From: Mucilaginibacter sp.
Lineage (GTDB): Bacteria > Bacteroidota > Bacteroidia > Sphingobacteriales > Sphingobacteriaceae
NCBI RefSeq assembly: GCF_025359345.1
Contig: NZ_JANYGQ010000027.1
Coordinates: forward strand, 1 to 64,000
DNA: 64,000 bases
Direction: 5' to 3'
Shown: positions 1 to 10,100 of the stretch, in pieces
How the letters are laid out: every line of letters begins with the position of its first letter
Numbering within the stretch: the first letter of the stretch is position 1
Translations under genes and position numbers: made by a program
Notes under the pieces: model-generated
Database searches by the model: none
Told to the model about the DNA's origin: nothing
Seen by the model: the letters and a program-made list of their open reading frames with translations, nothing else

Positions 1-2078
1 CATCCTTATCTGACCCAATGGGCGGCGATTTTAATTACACTGAAGCTTTTAATAGCCTTGATCTTGAAGCAGTAAAAACAGACCTGCATGCCCTTATGAC
101 CGATTCGCAGGATTGGTGGCCGGCAGATTTTGGGCATTACGGCGGCCTGTTCATCAGGATGGCATGGCACAGTTCCGGTACTTATCGTATTACAGATGGC
201 CGTGGTGGTGGCGGCGCGGGCCTGCAACGTTTTGCGCCGCTTAACAGCTGGCCCGACAATGCGAACCTCGATAAGGCACGCCTGCTGCTTTGGCCGATAA
301 AAAAGAAATATGGTAAGAAACTTTCGTGGGCCGATTTGATGATACTTGCGGGTAATTGCGCACTGGAGTCGATGGGGTTTGAGACCTTTGGTTTTGGTGG
401 TGGACGCGCGGATGTTTGGGAGCCATCGGAAGATGTGTACTGGGGTGCTGAAACGGAATGGCTGGGCGATAAGCGTTATACCAGTAACCGGGAGTTGGAA
501 AACCCACTTGCTGCTGTGCAGATGGGCTTGATTTACGTTAACCCGGAGGGACCCAACGGAAACCCCGACCCACTGGCATCAGCCCGCGACATCCGCGAAA
601 CGTTTGGCCGCATGGCGATGGACGACGAAGAAACCGTAGCACTGATTGCGGGCGGACACAGTTTTGGTAAAACCCACGGCGCTGCTGATCCAGGTAAATA
701 TGTTGACAAAGAACCCGCAGGTGCAGGTATAGTTGAGCAAGGCCTCGGCTGGAAAAACAGCTACGGCAGCGGTAATGCAGGCGATACCATAACCAGTGGC
801 TTAGAAGGTGCATGGACTACCACACCTACAAAGTGGAGTAATAACTATTTTGAAAACTTATTTGGTTTTGAATGGGAACTAACGAAGAGCCCTGCCGGTG
901 CAAATCAATGGAAACCGAAGGATAATGCAGGATCAGGTACCGTTCCTGATGCTCACGACCCGGCAAAGCGCCACGCACCGTTTATGCTTACTACAGATAT
1001 TGCCTTACGGGTAGATCCTACTTACGAACAGATATCGCGTCGTTTTCTGGCGAACCCCGACCAGTTTGCAGATGCTTTTGCCCGCGCATGGTTTAAACTA
1101 ACGCACCGCGATATGGGGCCACGTGCCCGCTACCTTGGTCCGGAAGTGCCTGCGGAAGAACTGATCTGGCAGGACCCGATCCCGGCAGTTACGCATGAAC
1201 TAATTGATGAACAGGATATAGCTGCACTGAAAAGTAAGATATTGGCCTCGGGACTTTCGGTATCTCAGCTCGTGTCAACCGCATGGGCTTCGGCATCAAC
1301 CTTCCGTGGGTCTGATAAACGCGGCGGCGCAAATGGGGCACGCATCCGCCTCGACCCGCAGAGGGATTGGGAAGTAAACAACCCGGGCCAACTGGCCAAA
1401 GTGTTAGGAGCACTTGAAGGTATTCAAAATGAATTTAACAGCGCACAGCAAGGCGGTAAGCGCGTATCGCTGGCTGATTTGATTGTTTTGGGCGGATCCG
1501 CTGGAGTTGAACAAGCTGCAAAGAATGCCGGGCATGACGTGAGCGTGCCGTTCACACCGGGGCGTACAGATGCATCGCAGGAGCAAACGGATGTTGAGTC
1601 GTTCGGTGTAATGGAACCGGGTGCAGATGGGTTCCGCAATTATTTGAAGAACCACCATATTGCAGCATCAGAGGCTATGCTGGTTGATAAAGCACAGCTT
1701 TTGACCCTAACAGCACCCGAAATGACGGTGCTGGTTGGCGGTATGCGCGTACTGGGTACAAATTTCAACCAATCTCAACACGGCGTATTCACTAAACGCC
1801 CGGGTGCGCTTACTAACGACTTTTTTGCGAATCTGATAGATTTTAACACGAAGTGGAGCGCAATATCTGACGCGCAGGACTTTTTTGAAGGACACGACCG
1901 TAAGACAAATGAACTGAAATGGATAGGCACCCGTGCCGACCTGATCTTCGGTTCAAACTCCGAGCTTCGCGCCCTGGCCGAGGTTTATGCGTGCGACGAT
2001 TCGCAGGAGCAGTTTGTAAACGATTTTGTTGCTGCATGGGTTAAAGTGATGAACCTTGACCGCTTTGACCTTGCTTAA
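1..2078 (+). CDS. katG: Catalase-peroxidase KatG, 5' end cut by the window
   Basis: Bifunctional heme catalase/peroxidase that removes hydrogen peroxide in the cytoplasm. The frame is already open at base 3 (SLSDPMGGDFNY), which matches the stretch after the KatG N terminus, so roughly the first 50 residues lie outside the window. Numbering from the internal Met at base 18, the distal triad is Arg47, Trp50 and His51 (RMAWHSSGTYR). The covalent Met-Tyr-Trp adduct is Trp50-Tyr173-Met199, and the proximal heme ligand is His214 in AGGHSFGKTHG. The Tyr-Met-His spacings (26 and 15 residues) equal those of mycobacterial KatG. The C-terminal degenerate peroxidase half is present to the stop, so the protein looks intact apart from the window edge. 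A terminator-like hairpin follows 26 bases after the stop. Confidence 0.97.
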   Translation, partial: SLSDPMGGDFNYTEAFNSLDLEAVKTDLHALMTDSQDWWPADFGHYGGLFIRMAWHSSGTYRITDGRGGGGAGLQRFAPLNSWPDNANLDKARLLLWPIKKKYGKKLSWADLMILAGNCALESMGFETFGFGGGRADVWEPSEDVYWGAETEWLGDKRYTSNRELENPLAAVQMGLIYVNPEGPNGNPDPLASARDIRETFGRMAMDDEETVALIAGGHSFGKTHGAADPGKYVDKEPAGAGIVEQGLGWKNSYGSGNAGDTITSGLEGAWTTTPTKWSNNYFENLFGFEWELTKSPAGANQWKPKDNAGSGTVPDAHDPAKRHAPFMLTTDIALRVDPTYEQISRRFLANPDQFADAFARAWFKLTHRDMGPRARYLGPEVPAEELIWQDPIPAVTHELIDEQDIAALKSKILASGLSVSQLVSTAWASASTFRGSDKRGGANGARIRLDPQRDWEVNNPGQLAKVLGALEGIQNEFNSAQQGGKRVSLADLIVLGGSAGVEQAAKNAGHDVSVPFTPGRTDASQEQTDVESFGVMEPGADGFRNYLKNHHIAASEAMLVDKAQLLTLTAPEMTVLVGGMRVLGTNFNQSQHGVFTKRPGALTNDFFANLIDFNTKWSAISDAQDFFEGHDRKTNELKWIGTRADLIFGSNSELRALAEVYACDDSQEQFVNDFVAAWVKVMNLDRFDLA

Positions 2079-2103
2079 TTTAAGCAGCGGTTTATAAAAT
2101 TAT

Positions 2104-2135
2104 AATAGGTGGCCTGGCAACGGGGCACCTATTTT
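2104..2135 (+). terminator. Probable intrinsic terminator after katG
   Basis: AATAGGTG (2104-2111) pairs perfectly with CACCTATT (2126-2133) across a 14-base loop, and the 3' arm runs into a short T stretch. It lies 26 bases after the katG stop and in the right orientation. The T tract is short, so efficiency is uncertain. Confidence 0.5.
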
Positions 2136-2441
2136 GTATATGGCAGATAGTGTAAGTTGACCTGTCCATTCCATTACCTGATACGTTAAAACCACTTAGC
2201 GACTATCAGCGGGATATTTGTTTTGTTACGATATTGTTAAATTTTAAAAGGCAGATTTACAGACCGGGTTTATTTATTATTTTTAGGTTTTAAACGGCTT
2301 TGGTCCTCACCCCTGGCCACGCGCTATCAGCATGTGGCAACGTCCAACACCATTTGTATTGATTAACAAGGATTTATATAATCCATTATTTACAAGCCGA
2401 AACGAATCTTTATTTTTTAATTAACATAAACAAATCTACCA
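2136..2441. other. Intergenic region katG to hydrolase
   Basis: About 300 AT-rich bases without a convincing ORF. It should hold the promoter of the downstream hydrolase, but no clear -33/-7 pair of the Bacteroidota type could be fixed by eye. Confidence 0.4.
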
Positions 2442-3263
2442 ATGAGCACAATCAAAGTAAAAGACGGAACCGAAATTTATTATAAGGATTGGGGAACCGG
2501 GCAACCGCTATTTTTTCATCATGGCTGGCCGCTATCTGGCGATGACTGGGATGCGCAAATGATGTTTTTCCTTGCGCAGGGTTTCAGGGTTATTGCCCAT
2601 GATCGCCGCGGGCACGGCAGATCAAGTCAAACGGCCGAGGGACATGACATGGATACCTACGCAGCTGATGTAGCTGAGCTTACCCATGCGCTCGATTTAA
2701 AAGATGCGGTGCACATTGGCCACTCTACTGGCGGTGGTGAAGTTATCCGTTATGTTGCAAAGCATGGAAAGGGCCGCGTAGCCAAAGCAGTTCTGATTAG
2801 TGCAGTTACCCCAATAATGGCTAAAACTGAAAGCAACCCTGACGGTATCCCAATGTCGATATTCGACGAAATACGCGAAGGCACAGCATCGCACCGCCCG
2901 CAATATTTCCAGGATTTTACCATGCCATTTTATGGATTTAACCGTGAAGGAGCGAAAGTATCGCAGGGAATTAGAGATAACTGGTGGCGCCAGGGCATGA
3001 TGGGCGCTATAAAAGCACATTATGATTGTATTAAGGCTTTTTCGGAAACCGATTTTACAGAAGACCTTAAAAGCGTAGATATCCCTGTATTGGTTATGCA
3101 CGGCGAGGATGACCAGATCGTTCCCTTCCCGCTTACAGGCGTAAAAGCAGCGAAGCTTTTGAAGAATGGGAAACTTATTTCCTACCCGGGCTTTCCTCAT
3201 GGAATGCCGACAACAGAAGCTGCAACCATAAATAAAGATCTTTTGGCTTTTATTAAATCATAG
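2442..3263 (+). CDS. Alpha/beta hydrolase, non-heme chloroperoxidase/arylesterase type
   Basis: A 273-residue single-domain alpha/beta hydrolase without a signal peptide, so cytoplasmic. The oxyanion-loop motif HHGWPLSGDDW is at residues 26-36. The nucleophile elbow GHSTGGGE places the catalytic Ser at about residue 95. The acid is in the MHGEDDQIVP segment and the catalytic His in GFPHGMP near the C terminus. This motif set and length are typical of cofactor-free haloperoxidases and related esterases, which carry out perhydrolysis or ester hydrolysis. The physiological substrate cannot be told. It stands alone between two terminator-like hairpins. Position after katG hints at a peroxide-related role, but that is inference. 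Confidence 0.9.
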   Translation: MSTIKVKDGTEIYYKDWGTGQPLFFHHGWPLSGDDWDAQMMFFLAQGFRVIAHDRRGHGRSSQTAEGHDMDTYAADVAELTHALDLKDAVHIGHSTGGGEVIRYVAKHGKGRVAKAVLISAVTPIMAKTESNPDGIPMSIFDEIREGTASHRPQYFQDFTMPFYGFNREGAKVSQGIRDNWWRQGMMGAIKAHYDCIKAFSETDFTEDLKSVDIPVLVMHGEDDQIVPFPLTGVKAAKLLKNGKLISYPGFPHGMPTTEAATINKDLLAFIKS

Positions 3264-3327
3264 TAATAAGAAAATTACCGTTCCGGATAACGAGGGTAAT
3301 AAGCGCTTTTGTTAACGGGTAAAAATT

Positions 3328-3360
3328 AACGCCTTGAAAATTATATTTCAAGGCGTTATG
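3328..3360 (+). terminator. Hairpin terminator after the hydrolase
   Basis: Perfect 12-bp stem: AACGCCTTGAAA (3328-3339) pairs with TTTCAAGGCGTT (3346-3357) around a 6-base loop. It lies 65 bases after the stop. Only a weak T run follows (tattttc from 3361), so it may equally be a processing or REP-like hairpin. Confidence 0.55.
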
Positions 3361-3556
3361 TATTTTCTATAAACAGCGGATACATAAAAGCAGTTGGTCA
3401 ATCTATCGGCCCGGCTTTATTGCGCCCGTTGATACTAACAGCCTGTTAGTTGAAAATAAACCCATTTACATTGAAGCAATTTGTAGCATGATAAAATAAG
3501 CTGCATCTTTATTTGAGATAAGCCTGGTGTATTAATTAAAAGCTTTAGAACGCAAC

Positions 3557-4468
3557 ATGTATTTTACCGCTATTCCGGACCATTCCAAACCGGGTTTTGA
3601 TGAACAATTGCATTTCAGCAAGTTCAAAAAGCATAACATAATTTTCAATGCGCTCAGTAGTTATGGACATTGCGACAAACACGTGGGTTGCCTGTCGTTT
3701 AAAACCGTATTAACCGGCGAAGAATGGTATGGTGTAAACAATAACCGGCTTGCTATCAGGCCGGGGCAATTTCTTGTTTTAAACGATGACCAAACTTACT
3801 CCTGTAATATAGCCGGCAACGAAAAAGTGAGAAGTTTTTCGGTCTTTTTTGAAAATGAATTTGCTGCATCGGTGCTTCAGGATACCCTTACCAGTGAAGG
3901 TGGGCTGCTGGATAATTATGCCCTTACCAACTCAACACTGCCCGAGTTTTTTCAAACGCTTAATAATTTCGACCTGGAATTGCAGCAACATTTGTCGGGC
4001 CTTATTGCATCCCTCGAAAACTTTGGATACGTTGCTGCAATGATGGATGAATCCCTTGTTTTTTTGTTACGTTATTTGCTGCGTGTACACAATAAAGATA
4101 GGAGTCGTTCAAATCATGTGCAGGCAATTAAATCGAGTACAAAAACGGAGTTGTACAAACGGCTATGTATTGCCAAAGATATCCTGCATTCATCGTTTAT
4201 GGAAAACCCCGGCCTTGATTTTATAGGTGCTTCGGCTTGTTTATCAGTTCCCCAGCTGGTAAGGCAGTTTAAGGCTGTTTTTCACGTTACCCCCTATCAA
4301 TATCTTATCCGCATCAAACTTGAGCACGCGGCCCGTTTGCTGAAACATACCAACAATCCTATTCATTCGGTCACCTGGATGTGCGGCTTCGAAGATACCA
4401 GCGCTTTTTGCCGGGCATTTAAATCGCAATATGGCCTTAGTCCCGTTGGTTTCAGAACACAGGTTTGA
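3557..4468 (+). CDS. AraC family transcriptional regulator
   Basis: A 303-residue DNA-binding regulator. The N-terminal ~170 residues form a cupin-like sensing half (AraC_binding type, with LAIRPGQFLVLNDDQTYSC in a beta-rich segment). Residues ~200-302 carry the double helix-turn-helix. The first HTH includes FIGASACLSVPQLVRQFKAV and the second the typical HSVTWMCGFEDTSAFCRAFK segment, ending in the GLSP(V)GFR signature. The ligand and target genes are unknown. It is monocistronic; the closest neighbours are the hydrolase upstream and the ECF sigma gene almost 500 bases downstream. Confidence 0.93.
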   Translation: MYFTAIPDHSKPGFDEQLHFSKFKKHNIIFNALSSYGHCDKHVGCLSFKTVLTGEEWYGVNNNRLAIRPGQFLVLNDDQTYSCNIAGNEKVRSFSVFFENEFAASVLQDTLTSEGGLLDNYALTNSTLPEFFQTLNNFDLELQQHLSGLIASLENFGYVAAMMDESLVFLLRYLLRVHNKDRSRSNHVQAIKSSTKTELYKRLCIAKDILHSSFMENPGLDFIGASACLSVPQLVRQFKAVFHVTPYQYLIRIKLEHAARLLKHTNNPIHSVTWMCGFEDTSAFCRAFKSQYGLSPVGFRTQV

Positions 4469-4957
4469 TAAATTGAGCATCCCGGCACACTTCTCAAGCT
4501 ACTTCAAATATAGTTGATGATTGCAAAATACTTTTTCTCTCATCTATATCGCGTTAAACAAGACACTGCTCAATTAAGACCAGCGCTCTGCATCCGACTA
4601 GTCTTTTTCTATCGACGTTCGCCCGGCAAACCATAGCTTAGTGTATTTTATGTGTTTTTGGAAAATTGTTTTAGCTGAACGATAAAAAATATTAATTGCC
4701 GCGAAATAAATACAGGCTCCAGGAAATTTTTGTGGGAATTAGCACATTTAAAGCTAGATATGTAAAATATCAGCGCAGCACTTCGACATTATTTAAAAAG
4801 ATAAAAGGGTTCGCGGAAGGCCCGGGTGACATGTTTGCGGTATGGTTAAAATAGGGTAAGTGTAAATAGCATAAAAAAAATAATTTTATAGATGAATTTT
4901 TTTTGTGGTTGACAAACAAATTTTTGCATAGCTTTAGCAAACCAATTTCCGGACCTA
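4469..4957. other. Intergenic region upstream of the ECF sigma gene
   Basis: 489 bases with no supported ORF on either strand. The distal part is AT-rich and holds the candidate sigma-gene promoter listed separately. Nothing else was recognised. Confidence 0.5.
4909..4936 (+). promoter_or_regulatory. Candidate Bacteroidota-type promoter of the sigma gene
   Basis: TTG at 4909-4911 (inside TTGACA) is followed 17 bases later by TAGCTTTA at 4929-4936, close to the Bacteroidota -7 consensus TAnnTTTG. It ends 21 bases before the sigma gene start. Pattern match only. Confidence 0.4.
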
Positions 4958-5530
4958 ATGTGTTATAAAACTCTCACCGATACTCAGTTGGCCGACCTTC
5001 TTCACGAAGGCGACGAAGGGGCATTTAACGAGATTTATAAGCGTTTTTGGAAGAAAATTTACAACGAATCGTATAAGCGTTTAAAGGATGCTGAATTAGC
5101 CGAAGATGTTGTACAAGATGTTTTTGCCGACCTTTGGATAAAAAGAGCGGGCAGGAATATTGAAAACTTAGCGGCCTATCTGGTTAGTGCAACGCGCTAC
5201 CAGGTATTTATGCTGTATAAAAAGAATAATAATCAGCCATTTTTTGAGTGTCCGTTAGAATATTTGAACCATCCGTCCCTTTTTGCCGACTCTGTTTATG
5301 AAGTTCGGGAATTGAAAGATTGTATAAACGAATGGATGAGTATGCAGCCTGAAAAAAGACGGGAAGTTTTCCGGTTAAAATTTATCGAAGACAAGTCGAC
5401 AAAAGAAATTGGCGAAGTATTAAATATCTCTCAAAAAACTGTTCAAAATCAGTATACAACTTCCTTGCATAGCCTGCGGTCAACCTTAAGTAAATTACTA
5501 TTGGTACTATTGTTTTTATTTGCCCGGTAA
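4958..5530 (+). CDS. ECF RNA polymerase sigma factor, FecI-like
   Basis: A 190-residue sigma-70 family factor of the extracytoplasmic-function class (Bacteroides expansion type). Region 2 spans about residues 18-60, with AEDVVQDVFADLW. Region 4 is at about 128-172, with RLKFIEDKSTKEIGEVLNIS as recognition HTH. The hydrophobic tail ending LLLVLLFLFAR is common in this subfamily. It is followed by a FecR-type anti-sigma factor and an STN-bearing SusC. By analogy with FecIRA, the cascade is expected to switch on the SusC/SusD pair when the substrate binds the outer-membrane receptor. The regulon beyond the neighbours cannot be deduced. Confidence 0.95.
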   Translation: MCYKTLTDTQLADLLHEGDEGAFNEIYKRFWKKIYNESYKRLKDAELAEDVVQDVFADLWIKRAGRNIENLAAYLVSATRYQVFMLYKKNNNQPFFECPLEYLNHPSLFADSVYEVRELKDCINEWMSMQPEKRREVFRLKFIEDKSTKEIGEVLNISQKTVQNQYTTSLHSLRSTLSKLLLVLLFLFAR

Positions 5531-5570
5531 GGTATCTCCCCTTACTAATTAAAAAAAGTTTTTCGGACAT

Positions 5571-5607
5571 GGGATATTGTACCGGTTTTATATACTGTTA
5601 TATATAG
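5571..5607 (+). promoter_or_regulatory. Repeated motif, copy 1 (candidate ECF promoter)
   Basis: This 37-base stretch begins GGGATATTGTACCGG and contains TTATATACTG and TATATAG. A near copy lies 229 bases downstream, just before fecR (5800-5836). Copy 1 starts 40 bases after the sigma stop. The pairing of a GGGATATT box with a TATA-rich box suggests a promoter read by the adjacent ECF sigma, but this is inferred from repetition and position only. Confidence 0.35.
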
Positions 5608-5712
5608 TTAGTGTTTTCAATATTGTATGCTATCAATGCATATGACACTAAAATTTAAGTTTTGCACTGTAATACGTGAGATATATTGCAGGTTTAGTTG
5701 ATTGATTAACAC

Positions 5713-5743
5713 GAGGGGCTGCTTATGCGGCCCCTTGTTTGTT
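5713..5743 (+). terminator. Intrinsic terminator between sigma and fecR
   Basis: AGGGGC (5714-5719) pairs with GCCCCT (5730-5735), followed by TTGTTTGTTT. It separates the sigma gene and repeat copy 1 from repeat copy 2 and fecR, which implies separate transcription of fecR. Confidence 0.6.
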
Positions 5744-5799
5744 TAAAACGACTTTATATTAAAGTTAACTTAACAGTTTGGTAATATTTTTTTGGGCTT

Positions 5800-5836
5800 G
5801 GGATATTTTCCGGTATTTATATACTGTATTGTATAG
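5800..5836 (+). promoter_or_regulatory. Repeated motif, copy 2, next to the fecR start
   Basis: Second copy of the motif at 5571-5607. It shares GGGATATT, CCGGT, TTATATACTG and TATAG and ends 12 bases before the fecR ATG. If it is a promoter, the fecR leader would be very short. Confidence 0.35.
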
Positions 5837-5848
5837 AGTTGATAAACT

Positions 5849-7000
5849 ATGTCTTCACAACTGACAAAAGAATTCCTGAAATTAAAAAAGAAGTTTCTGA
5901 ACGGAACGGCTTCGCCTGCTGAAATTGAATTGCTTGAGCAATATTATGAGCTCTTTGCCAATGAAGAGGAAGCAACCAGCCAACTAACCGAACCGGAAAT
6001 AGTAAGGCTGGAAGAGTCTTTGAAAGAAGGCATCGCCTATCGTATTGCAGCAAACGCCAGGCAATCAATCCCATTTTATAAACGGACTTTAACACGTGCC
6101 GCTGCAATATTGGTTTTTGCGTCTGTTGGGTTGTATTTATTATATAATCATTATCCCGGGCGCCCGCAGCAGATCGTAAATAATAAGATATACAAGAACG
6201 ACATAGCCCCCGGTGGCAATAAGGCAATTTTAACACTTGCAGACGGATCAAAACTGGTATTAAATAATAGTAAGAATGGCGCCCTTGCAACACAGGCTGG
6301 TATACAGATAGTTAAACAGGACAGTACGCTTTCGTACAAAGCAACGGCCGGGAGTAAAAGCCAGGCCGCTTATAATACCATCACTACCCCTTATGGTGGG
6401 CAATATCAACTGGTACTTGCCGATGGAACAAAAGTTTGGTTAAATGCAGCCTCGTCCTTAAGATACCCAACTTCATTTACCGGTAAAGACAGAAGTGTCG
6501 AACTGACCGGTGAAGCCTATTTTGAAGTAGCTAAAAATAAGAATCAGCCGTTTAATGTAAAAACAGCCACGCAGACTGTGCAGGTATTAGGCACACATTT
6601 TAACGTAAATGCCTACAGCGACGAAAAGGCCGTTAAAACCACCCTGCTGGAAGGCAGTGTTAAAGTTTCTTCGGCTACCGCGAATGTAATGATCAGTCCT
6701 GGCCAGCAATCGGCCCTTGCCAAAAACGGGTTATTTTTGATAGACAAAGATTTGGATACCGACGAAATAGTGGCCTGGAAGAATGGCGTATTTCAGTTTA
6801 ACGAGGCCGACATTCAAACTATTATGCGGCAGATTGCCCGGTGGTATAATATTGATGTTGAATTTAAAGGAACTATACCTGCAAACACCTATCACGGAAA
6901 AATATCGCGCAATTCAAATGTGTCGCAGGTGCTAAAAATACTTGAATTGAGCGGAATTAATTTTACTATAGAAGGGAGGAAGATTACCGTAAAATCATAA
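5849..7000 (+). CDS. FecR family anti-sigma factor
   Basis: A 383-residue inner-membrane regulator that holds its cognate ECF sigma inactive and senses the STN domain of the partner SusC in the periplasm. Residues 1-80 are the cytoplasmic sigma-binding part. One transmembrane helix spans about 82-99 (AAAILVFASVGLYLLYNH). The FecR domain covers roughly 180-275 and includes LTGEAYFEVAKN and QVLGTHFNVNAY. The C-terminal DUF4974 domain is at about 312-380, with MRQIARWYNIDVEF and ISRNSNVSQVLKIL. Length and order are standard for Bacteroidota FecR. It lies between the sigma gene and the STN-type SusC. Confidence 0.95.
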   Translation: MSSQLTKEFLKLKKKFLNGTASPAEIELLEQYYELFANEEEATSQLTEPEIVRLEESLKEGIAYRIAANARQSIPFYKRTLTRAAAILVFASVGLYLLYNHYPGRPQQIVNNKIYKNDIAPGGNKAILTLADGSKLVLNNSKNGALATQAGIQIVKQDSTLSYKATAGSKSQAAYNTITTPYGGQYQLVLADGTKVWLNAASSLRYPTSFTGKDRSVELTGEAYFEVAKNKNQPFNVKTATQTVQVLGTHFNVNAYSDEKAVKTTLLEGSVKVSSATANVMISPGQQSALAKNGLFLIDKDLDTDEIVAWKNGVFQFNEADIQTIMRQIARWYNIDVEFKGTIPANTYHGKISRNSNVSQVLKILELSGINFTIEGRKITVKS

Positions 7001-7144
7001 CTGGTAAAACATAAAGCTAGCGGCCAGGTCCGATAGCTTTTGCCAGCAAAAAAGCCGAAAGTGTTCGAGCACTTCCGGCAGTCCGGCTGGGAAATTTAAA
7101 TGATATTTTGCTACTCATTATCTAACCCAAAACCAAACAAATGT

Positions 7145-10100
7145 ATGGAAATTTCTACTATTTATCCGTTGCGGTGTAACTACCCACGGCTTAAAAAGCT
7201 CATGTTGGTTATGAAACTAACTATTACCCTAATTATTGCAGCGTGTCTTCATCTAAGTGCAAGTACTTTCGGCCAGAACATAACGATAGCCGAGAAAAAC
7301 ACGAAGCTCGAGAAAGTCCTCAATCAAATTGAGAAACAAAGTGGCTATACTTTTTGGTATAACACCGAACTGATCAAAAAGTCGCCCAAAATTTCCCTGG
7401 ACGTAAAAAATGCTACGCTAGACCAAGCCTTAACCTTGTGCCTTAAAAACCTACCGTTAACCTATGCAATTGTTCAAAACACAATTGTGATTAAGGCAAA
7501 GCAGGTCAATAGTCTTGTTGCTGTCACGGAGCAGGTGGCGCCGGCAAAAATCACCGGGACGGTGGTTGACGAAAAAGGTATGCCCTTACCCGGGGCATCG
7601 GTAAAAGTAAAAGGGACAAATGCAGGGACCGTTACTGATGTAAAAGGTGTATTTAATATCGACGCACAGGATAATAGTGTTTTGGTTGTAAGCTACATTG
7701 GCTATAAAACCAAAGAAGTAACCCTTGCCGGCAATACATCATTAACTATTACGCTTACACCTTCAGATGGATTGAGTGAAGTGGTAGTAACTGCACTTGG
7801 CATCAAACGCGAAGCCAGGTCATTAGGATATTCGGATCAAAAAGTTTCCGGAGCAGATATCATCAAGGCCGATCCGCCAAATATTTCCGGCGGGCTTATC
7901 GGAAAAGTTTCGGGCCTGAATATTTCGGTACCCAATGGCGTAGAAGGCAGTTCCAGCCGTATAATTATCCGTGGTAATAACAATTTATTGGGCAACAACC
8001 AGCCGTTGATTGTGGTAGACGGGGTAATGATTGACAACGAAACTATTTTGCCCGGTGGTGTCAATATGAGTACAGAAAACCTGTTGGGACGGCGTAATGA
8101 CGTTAGTCAAAGCCAACCGGTAGATTATGGTTCCTTTTTGAACACGGTTAATCCAAACGATTTGGAAAGTGTTAACGTGTTGAAAGGGCCTACTGCTGCG
8201 GCATTATACGGTGCAAGAGGTGCTAACGGTGTAATCTTGATTACCACCAAAAAAGGTTCCAAGCAAAAAGGCCTTGGGCTATCCTATAACTTTACCGACC
8301 GCTGGAACGATCCGTACCGTTTTGTAAAACTGCAGGACGAATATGGCAGCGGTATGACGCAGGCCTTATATTCGGCCGATGCTCCGTTTTTGAAAGACGC
8401 TAATGGCAACAACCGGCAGTTTAACGAAAACGACCAGTACGGCTCTGACTATGGTAATATTCCTGGCGGCGGTGCTTTTTATAATTATATCGGCTTCCCG
8501 GGCGATGGCGCTTCATGGGGCCCTAAAATGTCGGGCCAGCCATTGGTTTGGTGGGATGGTGTTACAAGACCTTATACCGGTAATTCCAACATTTTTAAAA
8601 GTTATTATAAAACAGGCCAAACAAGAACACACAATTTGTCTTTTTCGGGTGGTGGTGATATAGGTACGCTGCGCGTTTCTTACACGCGTACTGACAATGA
8701 TGCGATAACTTATAACAGCAATTCAGCTCAAAATGCATTTAACATCGGATCATCTATTAATGTAAGTAACAAGGTAAAAGTAGAGGCAACGGTAAGCTAT
8801 ACAAATGTAAGCCGGTTAAATGCCCCCAATATTTACGGTGAGCCGAATGGTGTGGGATATATTACCACTTACGGATTGCCTGCTGATTACAAGCCACTGG
8901 AAAGAGGTTTAACCTTTAACCCGGATGGGTCACAAAACCAGCTGGTGCTTAATAATGCACCTTACCCAAGCCAGGGTGTACAAAACTACTGGTGGAACAC
9001 ACTTGAAAACAATACCACATTTACCCAAAATCAATTGATAGGTTCGGTGAGATTAATTGCTGACATCCTTCCCTGGTTAAATGCTACAGCGCACACTGGT
9101 ATTAATTATTACACCAACCAGTTTGAAACCAAAAATACCCCAACCGATGTAACAGGATTAAATGGCAAGTACTCCAATGATTTATCAAATGTAAAAACGG
9201 TAAATACGGATGCGTTGTTAACTGCACATAAGAAAGATCTGTTTAAAGATATTGACGGCAGCATAAGCGTAGGCGCCAGTAATTATCACAACCAGATGTA
9301 TGATCTATCTGCATATAATAATGGCCCGTTTGCCGTACCTTTCCTTTATAACCTGTCTAACTATACGGGCTCAAATGTTTATAAGCCAACTGAAAACAGG
9401 CTTGAAAGCGAGATCAATTCAGTATATGGTCTCCTGAACCTATCCTATAAAAAATACTTGTTTTTAGAAGTTACTGAAAGAAACGATTGGTCCTCTACGT
9501 TGCCTGCCTCAAACAGGTCTTTTTCGTACCCGTCGGCCAGCTTGAGTTTTGTATTTACCGATGCATTTAAAATGGATGCTGTAAAAAACTGGTTAAGTTT
9601 TGGAAAGATACGTATTGCTGATGCATCAAGCGCCAATGGCACAGTACCTTATCAAACCGTTTTTAACTATAATCAATCCACATTTGGTGGGCAATCTACC
9701 CTCACCGTTCCTGGCATTTTGCCAACGCCGGTGGCACCGCAAACGTCCAAATCAGTCGAGGTTGGGGCAGAGCTTGGGTTTTTTGATAACAGGATAGACT
9801 TAAACGTTAGCTATTATAATATCAGCTCTTATAACCAGATATTGCCGATCAATGTTGCCAATTCTTCGGGTGCAGGAGGTATCACTATTAATACAGGCTC
9901 GCTGCAAAACCGCGGTATTGAGTTTACGATAAACGCCAAAGCAATAAGTTCAAAAAACTTTAGCTGGGATATTGGCTTAAACGGTGCGCACAACAGCAAT
10001 AAAGTGGTTTCACTTTCTCCTGGTGTCGACCAGATTCCGTTGGGTACCTGGTTTGGTGGCAATGGCGTTAATATGAATGCACACGTAGGCGATCAATATG

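Noticed and set aside
2697..3200. 167-codon open frame on the minus strand inside the hydrolase gene
   Set aside because: It is antisense to a hydrolase with complete catalytic motifs, and its product has no family-like pattern and many rare residues.
7051..7080. Hairpin between fecR and susC with GCCG/CGGC and AAGTG/CACTT stems
   Set aside because: It has one internal mismatch and no T run, and susC should be co-transcribed with fecR. It could be an attenuator or a processing site, but support is too thin.
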